Positions 32,662 to 40,487 of a stretch of DNA of 64,000 nucleotides are shown here, one piece after another (position 1 is the first letter of the stretch; every line of letters starts with the position of its first letter). This DNA comes from Pseudomonas sp. DC1.2 (GTDB lineage: Bacteria; Pseudomonadota; Gammaproteobacteria; Pseudomonadales; Pseudomonadaceae). Under the pieces are notes generated by a model that made no database searches, was not told the origin of the DNA, and saw only the letters and a program-made list of their open reading frames with translations. The position numbers and the translations under genes are program-made. The stretch is taken from assembly GCF_034351645.1 (NCBI RefSeq), contig NZ_CP133782.1:4035001-4099000 (forward strand), read 5' to 3'.

Positions 32662-33987
32662 TCAGGTCATCTGAATGATGGTTTGCATGATGGTGCTTTG
32701 AGTCGAGATAGCTTTGGCGTTGGCCTGATAGTTACCTTGCGCCTTGATCAAGTCGACCAGTTCGTTGGTCAGGTTGACGTTGGACTGTTCCAGGGAGTTG
32801 GAAACGATAGCGCCCAACGTACCGGTCTTCGGCGCATCGTAGCCAGGGATACCCGAGGCAAACGTTTCTTTCCATGCGGTGCCGCCAATTGGCTGCAGAC
32901 CTTGTTCGTTGGTGAAGCTCGCCAACGCAACCTGGCCGATGGCCTTGCTCTGGTTGTTGCTGAAGTTTGCAAACAGCGTACCGGTGCCGTCGATCGTCAG
33001 GTTAGTGATCTGGCCAGTGGCGTAACCGTCCTGAGTCGGAATCGAACGAGCGGTATCAGCGTTGTATTGCGTGGTTTTGGCGAGGGAGATGGTCACGCCG
33101 GCCGCATTGGCCGAGGCACCGTTAGCCGCCCAGACACCATTGGTCACGGTGCCAGGCACCCAGCCACTCAGCTTCAAGTCAGTGCTGATAACCGGCGCAC
33201 CGGGTGGCGCCGGGGTGCTGACCTGACTCAATTTGCCAGTGGAATCGAACGTCAGCGTAGAAGCCGTTGCCGGTGTCACTTTCGGATCGCTGCCGGTGGC
33301 GTCAGGGTTACGACCATCGACCAGGGTGTAGGTCTTCCAGGTGTTGGCGCCCGTTTTCACCAGGTACTGATCCATGGTGTGCTGGTTGCCCTGACTGTCA
33401 TAAATCGGGGTGCTGAACGACTTGGTGTAAGTCGCCGTGTTGTTCGGGTCGAACTGGCCAGCGACGACCGTGTCATCGATGACAGCAGCAGTCGAGTTCA
33501 GGTTGATCGTCGAGGTGACAGCCGAGGTAGACTTCGGCGCCAGGTTCGAGGTGTCGATTTTCAGATCGGTCAATACGCCGTTGATCACTTTGCCATTGGC
33601 GTCCACACCGTAACCCTGCAAACGGGAGGTGTAGTCGGTGTTGGTAATGAAACCATCCTTATCGACTTTGAACGTACCGGCACGCGTGTATGACGTCGAA
33701 CCGTTATTGCCCAGGGTGAAGAAGCCCGAGCCATTGATGCCCATGTCCAGCACGTTACCGGTGTTGTTGATGTCACCTTGGGTGAACTGCTGAGAAACGT
33801 TCACCAGGTTCACACCGCTGCCGACGGTCTTGCTACCGCTACCAAGCTTGGTCGCCGAGTAGACGTCTGCAAATTCGGCGCGGGAGGATTTGAAACCGGT
33901 GGTTGCCACGTTGGCGATGTTGTTACCGGTGACATCCAGTTGCTTGTTGGCTGCATAGAGGCCGCTAAGGCTGATATTGAAAGACAT
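32662..33987 (-). CDS. flgE: flagellar hook protein FlgE
   Basis: A 441-residue hook subunit: N-terminal rod/hook helix MSFNISLSGLYAANKQLDVTGNNIANVATTGFK with the ANNIANxxTxGFK-type signature, a Thr/Ser/Asn-rich variable middle exposed on the hook, and the C-terminal LEQSNVNLTNELVDLI...YQANAKAISTQ helix. Exported by the flagellar type III apparatus without a cleaved signal. Last gene of flgBCDE here. Confidence 0.96.
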   Translation of the reverse strand: MSFNISLSGLYAANKQLDVTGNNIANVATTGFKSSRAEFADVYSATKLGSGSKTVGSGVNLVNVSQQFTQGDINNTGNVLDMGINGSGFFTLGNNGSTSYTRAGTFKVDKDGFITNTDYTSRLQGYGVDANGKVINGVLTDLKIDTSNLAPKSTSAVTSTINLNSTAAVIDDTVVAGQFDPNNTATYTKSFSTPIYDSQGNQHTMDQYLVKTGANTWKTYTLVDGRNPDATGSDPKVTPATASTLTFDSTGKLSQVSTPAPPGAPVISTDLKLSGWVPGTVTNGVWAANGASANAAGVTISLAKTTQYNADTARSIPTQDGYATGQITNLTIDGTGTLFANFSNNQSKAIGQVALASFTNEQGLQPIGGTAWKETFASGIPGYDAPKTGTLGAIVSNSLEQSNVNLTNELVDLIKAQGNYQANAKAISTQSTIMQTIIQMT

Positions 33988-34017
33988 ATTCCACTCCTTT
34001 GTGCCGGTTAGTCGGCT

Positions 34018-34752
34018 CTATATACCAATAGTTTGAACTTTTGACAGGGCTACAGAGCCCATGCCAGCGAGGTTGAGCATCAACTCGCCGCCAGTCTGAC
34101 TGATCGTTACGCTGTTGACCGTTGCCGGCAGATAAGTCGCGAGATCGGTCGCCGTGCCATTGATCAGCGCATTGGCCTTGAAGGTGTAAGTACCTGCCGG
34201 GACCGTGGTGCCCGCGCTGTCCTTACCATCCCATTTGAAGCTGGCGCTGCCTGCGGGCTGGCTGCCGAGGTCGATGCTTCTGATCACCTTGCCGCTGGCA
34301 TCGGTCACGGTGACGGTACCGGCGCCGCTGGCGATAGACGACGACAAACTGACCGAGCCGGTCAGGCCCTTGGTTGGGTCATCGACCTGAGCGGTGCTGG
34401 TTTGCGCAATCACTGAACGACCAACCAGCGAAGAAGCCTGCAAAGCCTGCGAAGAGTTGTAGTTACCGGCCAGGGAGCTCACGGTAGTGTTGAGCGAGGT
34501 GATCCCTTCAAGGCTGCTGAACTGAGCCAGCTGCGCCACGAACGCACCGTTGTCCTGTGGTGAGAGCGGATTCTGGTTCTTGAGCTGAGTGACCAGCAAC
34601 TGCAAGAACGCATCCTTGCCCAAAGTCTGGCTACCAGTGGCGCTGCTGGTGGCTGCCGCGAGCCCGTTGGTCGTCGAAGCAGTCTTCTTGACCGAAGAGT
34701 TCGCCAGGATGTCGGTAAGACTCAGGCTGCTGGTGGAATCGGTAATACTCAT
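34018..34752 (-). CDS. flgD: flagellar hook assembly scaffold FlgD
   Basis: A 244-residue hook-cap protein. The conserved N-terminal part reads GKDAFLQLLVTQLKNQNPLSP and NGAFVAQLAQFSSLEG; a FlgD Ig-like/tudor part follows (AGSASFKWDGKDSAGTTVPAGTY). It caps the growing hook while FlgE subunits are added. Sits 15 bases after flgC in the operon. Confidence 0.96.
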   Translation of the reverse strand: MSITDSTSSLSLTDILANSSVKKTASTTNGLAAATSSATGSQTLGKDAFLQLLVTQLKNQNPLSPQDNGAFVAQLAQFSSLEGITSLNTTVSSLAGNYNSSQALQASSLVGRSVIAQTSTAQVDDPTKGLTGSVSLSSSIASGAGTVTVTDASGKVIRSIDLGSQPAGSASFKWDGKDSAGTTVPAGTYTFKANALINGTATDLATYLPATVNSVTISQTGGELMLNLAGMGSVALSKVQTIGI

Positions 34753-34767
34753 CGAGGTCGCCCCTTA

Positions 34768-35211
34768 TCACTGACCGAGGGTCAGGACCTTCTGCATCAT
34801 GGTTTTGGCGGTGTTCATCATTTCGGCGTTGGTCTGAAACGAACGACTCGCGGAAATCATGTCGGCCATTTCTTCGACGACGTTGACGTTCGGGTAGTAG
34901 ACATAACCCTTGGCGTCAGCCGCCGGATGGTTGGGCTCGTAACGCGCCTCAAGGTTGCTCTGGTCTTCGACCACGCCCAACACTTGCACGCCTTGTCCCG
35001 CCGCGTCCTGGCTCTGGAACAGCGAATCACTGCCGCCGCTCTGCCCCCCCTGAAACATGGTGGCGAACACTGGGTGACGGGCGCGGTAGGTCTGGTCGAT
35101 GCTCGACGAAACGGTCTCGGCGTTGGCAATGTTACTGGCGACGGTGTTCAGGCGAGTGGTCTGAGCACTCATGCCGCTACCGGCAATGTTGAAAACACTG
35201 GCAAGAGACAT
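34768..35211 (-). CDS. flgC: flagellar basal-body rod protein FlgC
   Basis: A 147-residue proximal-rod protein with N-terminal SGMSAQTTRLNTVASNIANAE and C-terminal PNVNVVEEMADMISASRSFQTNAEM, both standard for FlgC. It starts three bases after the flgB stop codon, so the genes are co-translated. Confidence 0.97.
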   Translation of the reverse strand: MSLASVFNIAGSGMSAQTTRLNTVASNIANAETVSSSIDQTYRARHPVFATMFQGGQSGGSDSLFQSQDAAGQGVQVLGVVEDQSNLEARYEPNHPAADAKGYVYYPNVNVVEEMADMISASRSFQTNAEMMNTAKTMMQKVLTLGQ

Positions 35212-35214
35212 GAA

Positions 35215-35622
35215 TTACTCTCCACGCAGGGCTGAAACCAGCCCTTTGAATTTGCTGTTGAGCAGGGTGAAACTGGCCTGGAAACCAATCGCGTTTTCCG
35301 CGTAATTGGACTGTTCCAGTTGAGCATCCACGGTGTTCTGGTCGATCGACGGTTGCATCGGCGTGCGATAGAGCAGCGACTCGTCGCCATCGCCCAGGCC
35401 TTGCGCTTCAATATGACGGCTGTTGGTCATGTTCAAGGCAAACGTCCCGCCCTTGGTTTTCTCGTTTTGTGCAGCAAGCACTTTGGAGAAGTCCAGATCC
35501 CGAGCCTTGTAGTTCGGGGTATCGGCGTTGGCAATGTTATTGGCCAGGACTTCGGCACGCTGAGCGCGAAAGCCCAGGGCTTGCTCGTGGATACCGAGCG
35601 CTTTATCGAAGCTGATGCTCAT
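35215..35622 (-). CDS. flgB: flagellar basal-body rod protein FlgB
   Basis: A 135-residue rod protein, with HEQALGFRAQRAEVLANNIA and ADTPNYKARDLDF at the N-terminus. First gene of flgBCDE; a near-perfect RpoN promoter lies 46 bases before its ATG and an array of repeated 9-mers is further upstream. Confidence 0.97.
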   Translation of the reverse strand: MSISFDKALGIHEQALGFRAQRAEVLANNIANADTPNYKARDLDFSKVLAAQNEKTKGGTFALNMTNSRHIEAQGLGDGDESLLYRTPMQPSIDQNTVDAQLEQSNYAENAIGFQASFTLLNSKFKGLVSALRGE

Positions 35623-35667
35623 GTCGGGAAACCTTCGGGTGACCTGATTTTTCGTACTGGGAACATA

Positions 35668-35682
35668 GCAAGCCCCGTGCCA
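35668..35682 (-). promoter_or_regulatory. RpoN promoter of flgBCDE
   Basis: Minus strand TGGCACGGGGCTTGC matches the -24/-12 consensus at every conserved position. Predicted start near 35656, about 33 bases before the flgB ATG. Confidence 0.92.
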
Positions 35683-35723
35683 ACCTATAAATCCTCATAA
35701 ACCGCGGCTTTGCGGGCAGTGGC

Positions 35724-35785
35724 AAAGCGGCAATGCCAGAAAAGCGGCAACAGGTTTCCGCCGCCTGCCGCTTTTCTGCCGCTTT
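35724..35785. promoter_or_regulatory. four-copy TGCCGCTTT array, candidate enhancer of flgB
   Basis: The 9-mer AAAGCGGCA occurs at 35724 and 35741 and its complement TGCCGCTTT at 35766 (wait-free reading TGCCGCTTTT) and 35777. The inner pair extends to a perfect 12-base inverted repeat AGAAAAGCGGCA / TGCCGCTTTTCT. The array sits about 70-130 bases upstream of the flgB start site, where RpoN activators bind. Confidence 0.65.
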
Positions 35786-35876
35786 CTCGAGGACAACATC
35801 AATCAACAGCAGGCGCGAGGCTTGCCCGCCTCGCGCCTACCGGGACTGCGGCACTCGTGATAAATAACCGGGCATA

Positions 35877-35909
35877 AAAAAACGGGAGCCCTTGCGGACT
35901 CCCGTTTTT
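35877..35909. terminator. terminator after cheR (bidirectional)
   Basis: AAAAAACGGGAG / CTCCCGTTTTT stem flanked by A and T runs, so it can act on both strands; on the minus strand it closes cheV-cheR. Confidence 0.88.
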
Positions 35910-35925
35910 GTGTACCACTCACCCA

Positions 35926-36753
35926 TTACTTCGCCTGGTAAATGATCCCTGGGCTGCATTGAACCATCTGGTAATGATCCGGCAGGCCGTTTAGCGCTTC
36001 CGAAGCGCCAAGGAACAAGTAGCCGCCCGGCTTCAATGTGCTGTGGATCCGTAACAGGATGTCCTTCTTCACCTCGGCGGAGAAGTAGATCAGCACGTTG
36101 CGGCAGAACACGATGTCGAACTTGCCCAGCGCGGCGTAGCTGTCGAGCAGGTTGAACGAGCGAAACTCCACGCGACTCTTGATCGGCGCCTTGATCGCCC
36201 AGCGCCCCGGACCTTTAGGGTCGAAGTAACGCTGTAAACGCTCGGGCGACAAGCCACGACCAATTGCCAGACTGTCGTACTCCCCGGTCTTGCAGTTGGT
36301 CAGCATGGTGCCAGACAGATCGGTGGCAACGATTTGCACACCCATCTTCAGTTGGCCCAGGTTGACCCGCTCGAACTCGTCGATGGACATCGACAGCGAG
36401 TACGGTTCCTGCCCAGACGAGCAGGCCGCCGACCAGATTCGCAGACGTTGCCCGGGAGCGGCCTTGATCGCTTCGGGCAGCACCTTGTTCTTCAAGACTT
36501 CAAACGGATAGGTGTCACGAAACCAAAGGGTTTCGTTCGTCGTCATGGCATCCACCACCATTTCGCGCAAACCGCTGCGCGGCTGGGTCTGGATGCGCTG
36601 AACCAGCTCACCCAAGGATTTGATGCCCTGCTGCTCCATCAGTTTGTTGAGACGGCTCGAGACCAGGTACTGCTTGTTTTCACCGAGCAAAATGCCACAG
36701 GCTTTTTCCAGGAAGACCCGGAACTGTTCAAAATCCAAATTACCCGTAGACAA
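35926..36753 (-). CDS. cheR: chemotaxis methyltransferase CheR
   Basis: A 275-residue SAM-dependent methyltransferase that methylates glutamates of chemoreceptors. N-terminal helical domain, then TNETLWFRDTYPFEVL, the SAM motif IWSAACSSGQEPYSLSM, VATDLSGTML and FDIVFCRNVLIYF. No TPR extension, so it is the plain CheR. It follows cheV by 46 bases; together they precede the flgBCDE unit, as usual in Pseudomonas. Confidence 0.96.
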   Translation of the reverse strand: MSTGNLDFEQFRVFLEKACGILLGENKQYLVSSRLNKLMEQQGIKSLGELVQRIQTQPRSGLREMVVDAMTTNETLWFRDTYPFEVLKNKVLPEAIKAAPGQRLRIWSAACSSGQEPYSLSMSIDEFERVNLGQLKMGVQIVATDLSGTMLTNCKTGEYDSLAIGRGLSPERLQRYFDPKGPGRWAIKAPIKSRVEFRSFNLLDSYAALGKFDIVFCRNVLIYFSAEVKKDILLRIHSTLKPGGYLFLGASEALNGLPDHYQMVQCSPGIIYQAK

Positions 36754-36799
36754 TGATGCCGCCTCTTAAATCGCGTTAACCGCCAAGGGCAAAAGGCCC

Positions 36800-37732
36800 T
36801 TAGCTGATGTCTGCTGCTTTGATCCGGTCGACTACCCGGGATGCCAGGTCATCAGGACGGAATTTGGCCAGGAAGTCATCGGCACCGACTTTCTTGACCA
36901 TCGCCTGATTGAATACACCCGACAACGAAGTGTGCAGGATGATATGTAACTTTTGCATCCGTGGATCGCTGCGAATCTCGGCCGTCAGGGTGTAACCGTC
37001 CATCTCCGGCATCTCGATGTCGGAAATCATCATCAAGAACTCTTCTTCGGGCTTCTTGCCCTCTTCGACCAGCTTGCGAAGGTACTCCAACGCCTGCCTT
37101 CCGTCGTTCAACGCGACCACTTCAACGCCGATCGTTTGCAGGCAACGCGTCACCTGTTTGCGCGCCACCGACGAATCATCGACCGTCAGCACACGCAGCG
37201 AAAGCGCCTTGTGCTGGGTTTCGACATCCACCACGCCGACCGAAATGGCTTCCGGTGTCGGTGCTACTTCCGCCAACACTTTCTCGACATCAATGATTTC
37301 GACTAACTGATTGTCGACCCGAGTCACAGCCGTGAGGTAGTGATCGCGTCCCGTGCCCTTGGGAGGTGGATGGATCTCCTCCCAGTTCATGTTGACGATG
37401 CGCTCCACCGACCGGACCAGGAAACCCTGAGTCTTGGTGTTGTACTCCGTAATGATCACGAAGGGATTGCTTTGATCGAGCAACCGACCGGCACCGGTCG
37501 CCATCGCCAGATCGAGAATCGGGATGGTTGCACCCCGAATACTTGCTACACCGCACACGACAGGACTGGACTTGGGCATCAGAGTCAGCTTGGGGCATTG
37601 CAGCACCTCGCGAACCTTGAACACGTTGATCCCATACAGCTGCTGGCCGTCAAGACGGAACAACAACAGCTCAAGGCGATTCTGCCCTACCAGTTGCGTG
37701 CGCTGGTTTACCGAATCCATTACACCAGCCAT
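36800..37732 (-). CDS. cheV: chemotaxis coupling protein CheV
   Basis: A 310-residue hybrid: CheW-like coupling domain (about 15-160, with RLDGQQLYGINVFKVREVL and SIRGATIPILDLA) followed by a receiver (about 175-305; Asp in MMISDIEMPEMDGY). It links receptors to CheA and is tuned by phosphorylation. Divergent from flgA with only 83 bases between the two start codons. Confidence 0.95.
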   Translation of the reverse strand: MAGVMDSVNQRTQLVGQNRLELLLFRLDGQQLYGINVFKVREVLQCPKLTLMPKSSPVVCGVASIRGATIPILDLAMATGAGRLLDQSNPFVIITEYNTKTQGFLVRSVERIVNMNWEEIHPPPKGTGRDHYLTAVTRVDNQLVEIIDVEKVLAEVAPTPEAISVGVVDVETQHKALSLRVLTVDDSSVARKQVTRCLQTIGVEVVALNDGRQALEYLRKLVEEGKKPEEEFLMMISDIEMPEMDGYTLTAEIRSDPRMQKLHIILHTSLSGVFNQAMVKKVGADDFLAKFRPDDLASRVVDRIKAADIS

Positions 37733-37788
37733 GCCAAGACTCCTACACCAACGCTAAGTGTGTGTTGCGACGCACATTCATCAATAAA

Positions 37789-37804
37789 CGGCACGGCGCT
37801 TGCT
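37789..37804 (+). promoter_or_regulatory. RpoN promoter of flgA
   Basis: CGGCACGGCGCTTGCT: GGCACG-N4-TTGCT, one mismatch at the first base. The GC of the -12 element is only 13 bases before the flgA ATG at 37816, so the RNA would begin at or next to the start codon. Confidence 0.72.
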
Positions 37805-37815
37805 TTTTAACCTGT

Positions 37816-38577
37816 ATGAACGCACAAACGACATTTTTCCGACGCCTGACATCAAACTACCGCAAATTGCTTTGTGCAATGTCGGCTGTTTGCCTTCTGC
37901 ACCCTGGCAGCCCTGCCGTTGCTGATACGGTTACCTTGCCTGACATGCTTATCGGCGTCACTCAGGGCTTTCTTGAATTCACCGTAGAAGACTATCTGGC
38001 AACCAGTCAAACGGTAGGCCGCTACGAAATCAAGGTTAACCAACTTGATCCGCGGCTCCGCATGCCGATGTGTGACAAGGAATTGACAGCGTCCCTGGAG
38101 AGTCCGGGCACTCCGATCGGTCGCGTCACGGTCAAAGTTCGTTGCGAGGGCGCTTCCCCATGGACCGTATTCGTACCCGCTCAAGTGCGCCTGTTTCGGG
38201 AGGTTGTCACCACCACTCGGCCCCTCAAGCGCACCGGCATAATTGAACCCGGCGATGTGGTCATGCGTGAGCGCGACATCAGCCTGATCAACCAGGGCTA
38301 TTTCACCTCGCTCGACCAGGCCATCGGGCAAAAACTTACCCGACCAACGGTCACCGATCAGGTCCTGACACTGGTCCACCTCGAACAGGCTGAAGTCATC
38401 AGCAAGGGCGACCAAGTGGTGATTATCGCCCGCAGTGGTACGCTCAGCGTGCGCATGCCGGGAGAGGCCCTGTCCAACGGCGGCCTGCGAGAACAGATTC
38501 GAGTGAAGAACCTCAACTCGCAACGGGTCATCAAGGCGCAGGTCATCGCGCCGGGCCAAGTGGAAGTGTCCATGTAG
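37816..38577 (+). CDS. flgA: flagellar P-ring formation chaperone FlgA
   Basis: A 253-residue periplasmic chaperone for FlgI. It starts MNAQTTFFRRLTSNYRK, an unusually long n-region before the hydrophobic core LLCAMSAVCLL and cleavage near AVADTV. The conserved part includes FTVEDYLATS, RVTVKVRCEG and a C-terminal SAF domain (RTGIIEPGDVV ... PGEALSNGGLREQIRVKN). If the RpoN promoter is used, the message has almost no leader; a start further inside (37879) would remove most of the n-region but has no ribosome site either. Confidence 0.93.
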   Translation: MNAQTTFFRRLTSNYRKLLCAMSAVCLLHPGSPAVADTVTLPDMLIGVTQGFLEFTVEDYLATSQTVGRYEIKVNQLDPRLRMPMCDKELTASLESPGTPIGRVTVKVRCEGASPWTVFVPAQVRLFREVVTTTRPLKRTGIIEPGDVVMRERDISLINQGYFTSLDQAIGQKLTRPTVTDQVLTLVHLEQAEVISKGDQVVIIARSGTLSVRMPGEALSNGGLREQIRVKNLNSQRVIKAQVIAPGQVEVSM

Positions 38578-38681
38578 GGCTCTCTGTTTTGTGAAGCTAT
38601 GGCGCGTTTCGGGGCTGTTGCTTAAACTGTGCCCCACGCCGGACAAGCGCTGGCGCATGCATGCTCATTGATAAATGAGCC

Positions 38682-38708
38682 TAAAGTTTTCGAAGCGATA
38701 GCCGAAAA
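38682..38708 (+). promoter_or_regulatory. FliA (sigma-28) promoter of flgM
   Basis: TAAAGTTT, 11 bases, GCCGAAAA: the -35 is exact, the spacer is exact and the -10 differs from GCCGATAA at one base. It lies about 40 bases before the flgM ATG and should make flgM part of its own feedback class. Confidence 0.9.
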
Positions 38709-38745
38709 CATGGCAAGCGTCCAAATACCCAGAGGTTTTTTTATC

Positions 38746-39072
38746 ATGGTCATCGATTTCAGCCGTTTGAACAGCTCCTCGTCACTTACGGGCAGTACAC
38801 GTACCAGCGCCAACAAGGAAACCGCCGACGCCGGCAAATCCGCGCCGCTGAATACCCCGGCCGAACAGGCCAGTACCGTAAAAAGCGGGGAATCGGTACA
38901 CCTCAGCAATGAGGCTCAACAGTTGCAGAAGGTCACTGACAAGCTGCGCGATCAACCTGCCGTAGACAACGCCCGTGTGGCCGAGTTGAAAGCCGCGATT
39001 GCCGATGGCAGCTATAAAGTCGACAGCAACCGTGTAGCCAGCAAACTGCTCAACTTCGAAGCCCAGCGCTAG
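38746..39072 (+). CDS. flgM: anti-sigma-28 factor FlgM
   Basis: A 108-residue, mostly disordered protein that holds FliA inactive until the hook is finished and FlgM is exported. The N-terminal part is Ser/Thr/Ala-rich; the FliA-binding C-terminal half reads [17 protein letters not shown] and [30 protein letters not shown] before the ATG supports this start over the frame opening at 38629. Confidence 0.95.
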   Translation: MVIDFSRLNSSSSLTGSTRTSANKETADAGKSAPLNTPAEQASTVKSGESVHLSNEAQQLQKVTDKLRDQPAVDNARVAELKAAIADGSYKVDSNRVASKLLNFEAQR

Positions 39073-39120
39073 GCCATCGCCTGCGCCAGGCTTTTGGACG
39101 CTTAAAACCCAAGGCCAGCC

Positions 39121-39588
39121 ATGCACGACACTAATCTACTGCAACTGATCACCGACGATTTTGCTCCAGCGCAACATTTGCTGGAGTTACTGCAAACCGA
39201 ATCACTGGCTTTGCACGGTCGCGACATGCCACTGCTCGAAGAAATTCTGGCGCAGAAACAGGCACTGATCATTCTGCTCGAACAGCATGGCCGCAAGCGC
39301 AGCGAAATCCTCGCCAGCCTGAAATTACCAATCGATCGCAATGGCCTTGAGCAACTCGCCAGCCATTCGAGCATTGGCGATCAACTACTTGAGCAAAGCG
39401 ATGTGCTCACCGATCTTCTGGCTCAATGCCAGGCGGCCAATGTCAAAAATGGCCAGTCGATCCAGATACAACAGGCCGCCACGGCCAATCAGCTAAAAAT
39501 CCTCACCGGCGGGGAACCGCCTGCACTCTATGACGCCCGCGGCTCCACCTCCAAGATGGCTAAGCCACGCCCGCTCAGCCAGGCTTGA
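39121..39588 (+). CDS. flgN: flagellar export chaperone FlgN
   Basis: A 155-residue helical protein that chaperones the hook-filament junction proteins FlgK and FlgL. Coiled helices dominate (LQLITDDFAPAQHLLELLQ, LEEILAQKQALIILLEQHG) with the C-terminal AKPRPLSQA tail typical of Pseudomonas FlgN. It follows flgM by 48 bases, in one operon. Confidence 0.92.
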   Translation: MHDTNLLQLITDDFAPAQHLLELLQTESLALHGRDMPLLEEILAQKQALIILLEQHGRKRSEILASLKLPIDRNGLEQLASHSSIGDQLLEQSDVLTDLLAQCQAANVKNGQSIQIQQAATANQLKILTGGEPPALYDARGSTSKMAKPRPLSQA

Positions 39589-39677
39589 GCGCGCAGATGA
39601 GCACGCACTATCAAGATGCGAGACATGCTGGCAAAATGCCGGCTAGCAGCCTAATTTTGCTTGGAGATTGAGAAACC

Positions 39678-40424
39678 GTGTTCAATGCCTCAAACGCGGA
39701 AGATGCTCCGCAGCCCCCCAAGGTACTCACCACGCCCCTGGAAATCTCCGGCAATCTGCGGCAGCTGCAAGACAGCCACGACCCGCTGATCATCACGTTT
39801 CACGAGCGTAGTCAGCGTTTCCAGAGCTATCTGGTGGACGTCGATCGTGACACTGGCACTATTGCCCTGGACGAAATGATTCCTCGCGACGGTGAACGCT
39901 TCCTGATGGCTGGCGAACCGTTTCGCGTCGAAGGCTTCCACGACGGCGTGCGTATCGCCTGGGAAAGCAACGGCCCGCTGGCCATCGACGAATCCGGCGG
40001 TGGTCGCTGCTATCGTGGCGCACTGCCTGAAGAGGTCGTCTACCACCAGCGACGCAATGCTTTTCGCGCGGCGTTGAAGTTGGCGCAACTGGTGAATGTT
40101 GAAGTAGCCGGCGAAAAACTCAAGGTGCCGATCAACGGCAAGCTGCTGGATATCTCCGCCACCGGCTGCAAATTGCGTTTTGAAGGTGATATCACTTCCA
40201 GCCTGCAATTAGGCCAAGTCTACGACCGTTTCATGGCCGCCCTGCCCTTCGGCAATATGACGGCGCCCGTAGAACTGCGCTATCTGCACTTCGAAGAAAG
40301 AATCGCTATCACGTTCGCCGGCGTGCGCTTTCACAACATGAGCGGCCTGGTGCAGCGACAGGTCGAGCGCTTCGTCTATCAGCTTCAGCGCGAGGCACGG
40401 CGCTTCGATAAAGACGATATGTAA
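39678..40424 (+). CDS. ycgR: flagellar brake protein YcgR (PilZ)
   Basis: A 248-residue c-di-GMP receptor: N-terminal YcgR domain (about 15-115) and C-terminal PilZ domain with the ligand motif in [11 protein letters not shown] (RxxxR region) and [11 protein letters not shown] (DxSxxG). On binding c-di-GMP it slows the flagellar motor. GTG start at 39678. It ends the flgM-flgN-ycgR unit; a strong terminator follows. Confidence 0.93.
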   Translation: MFNASNAEDAPQPPKVLTTPLEISGNLRQLQDSHDPLIITFHERSQRFQSYLVDVDRDTGTIALDEMIPRDGERFLMAGEPFRVEGFHDGVRIAWESNGPLAIDESGGGRCYRGALPEEVVYHQRRNAFRAALKLAQLVNVEVAGEKLKVPINGKLLDISATGCKLRFEGDITSSLQLGQVYDRFMAALPFGNMTAPVELRYLHFEERIAITFAGVRFHNMSGLVQRQVERFVYQLQREARRFDKDDM

Positions 40425-40438
40425 TACGACGCTTCAAT

Positions 40439-40477
40439 AAAAAACGGGCAGCCCCTTGCGGTGACTGCCCGTTTTTT
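40439..40477. terminator. terminator between ycgR and the MFS gene
   Basis: AAAAACGGGCAG / CTGCCCGTTTTTT stem with A and T flanks, usable by both convergent genes. Confidence 0.9.
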
Positions 40478-40487
40478 ATGCGTGGTT

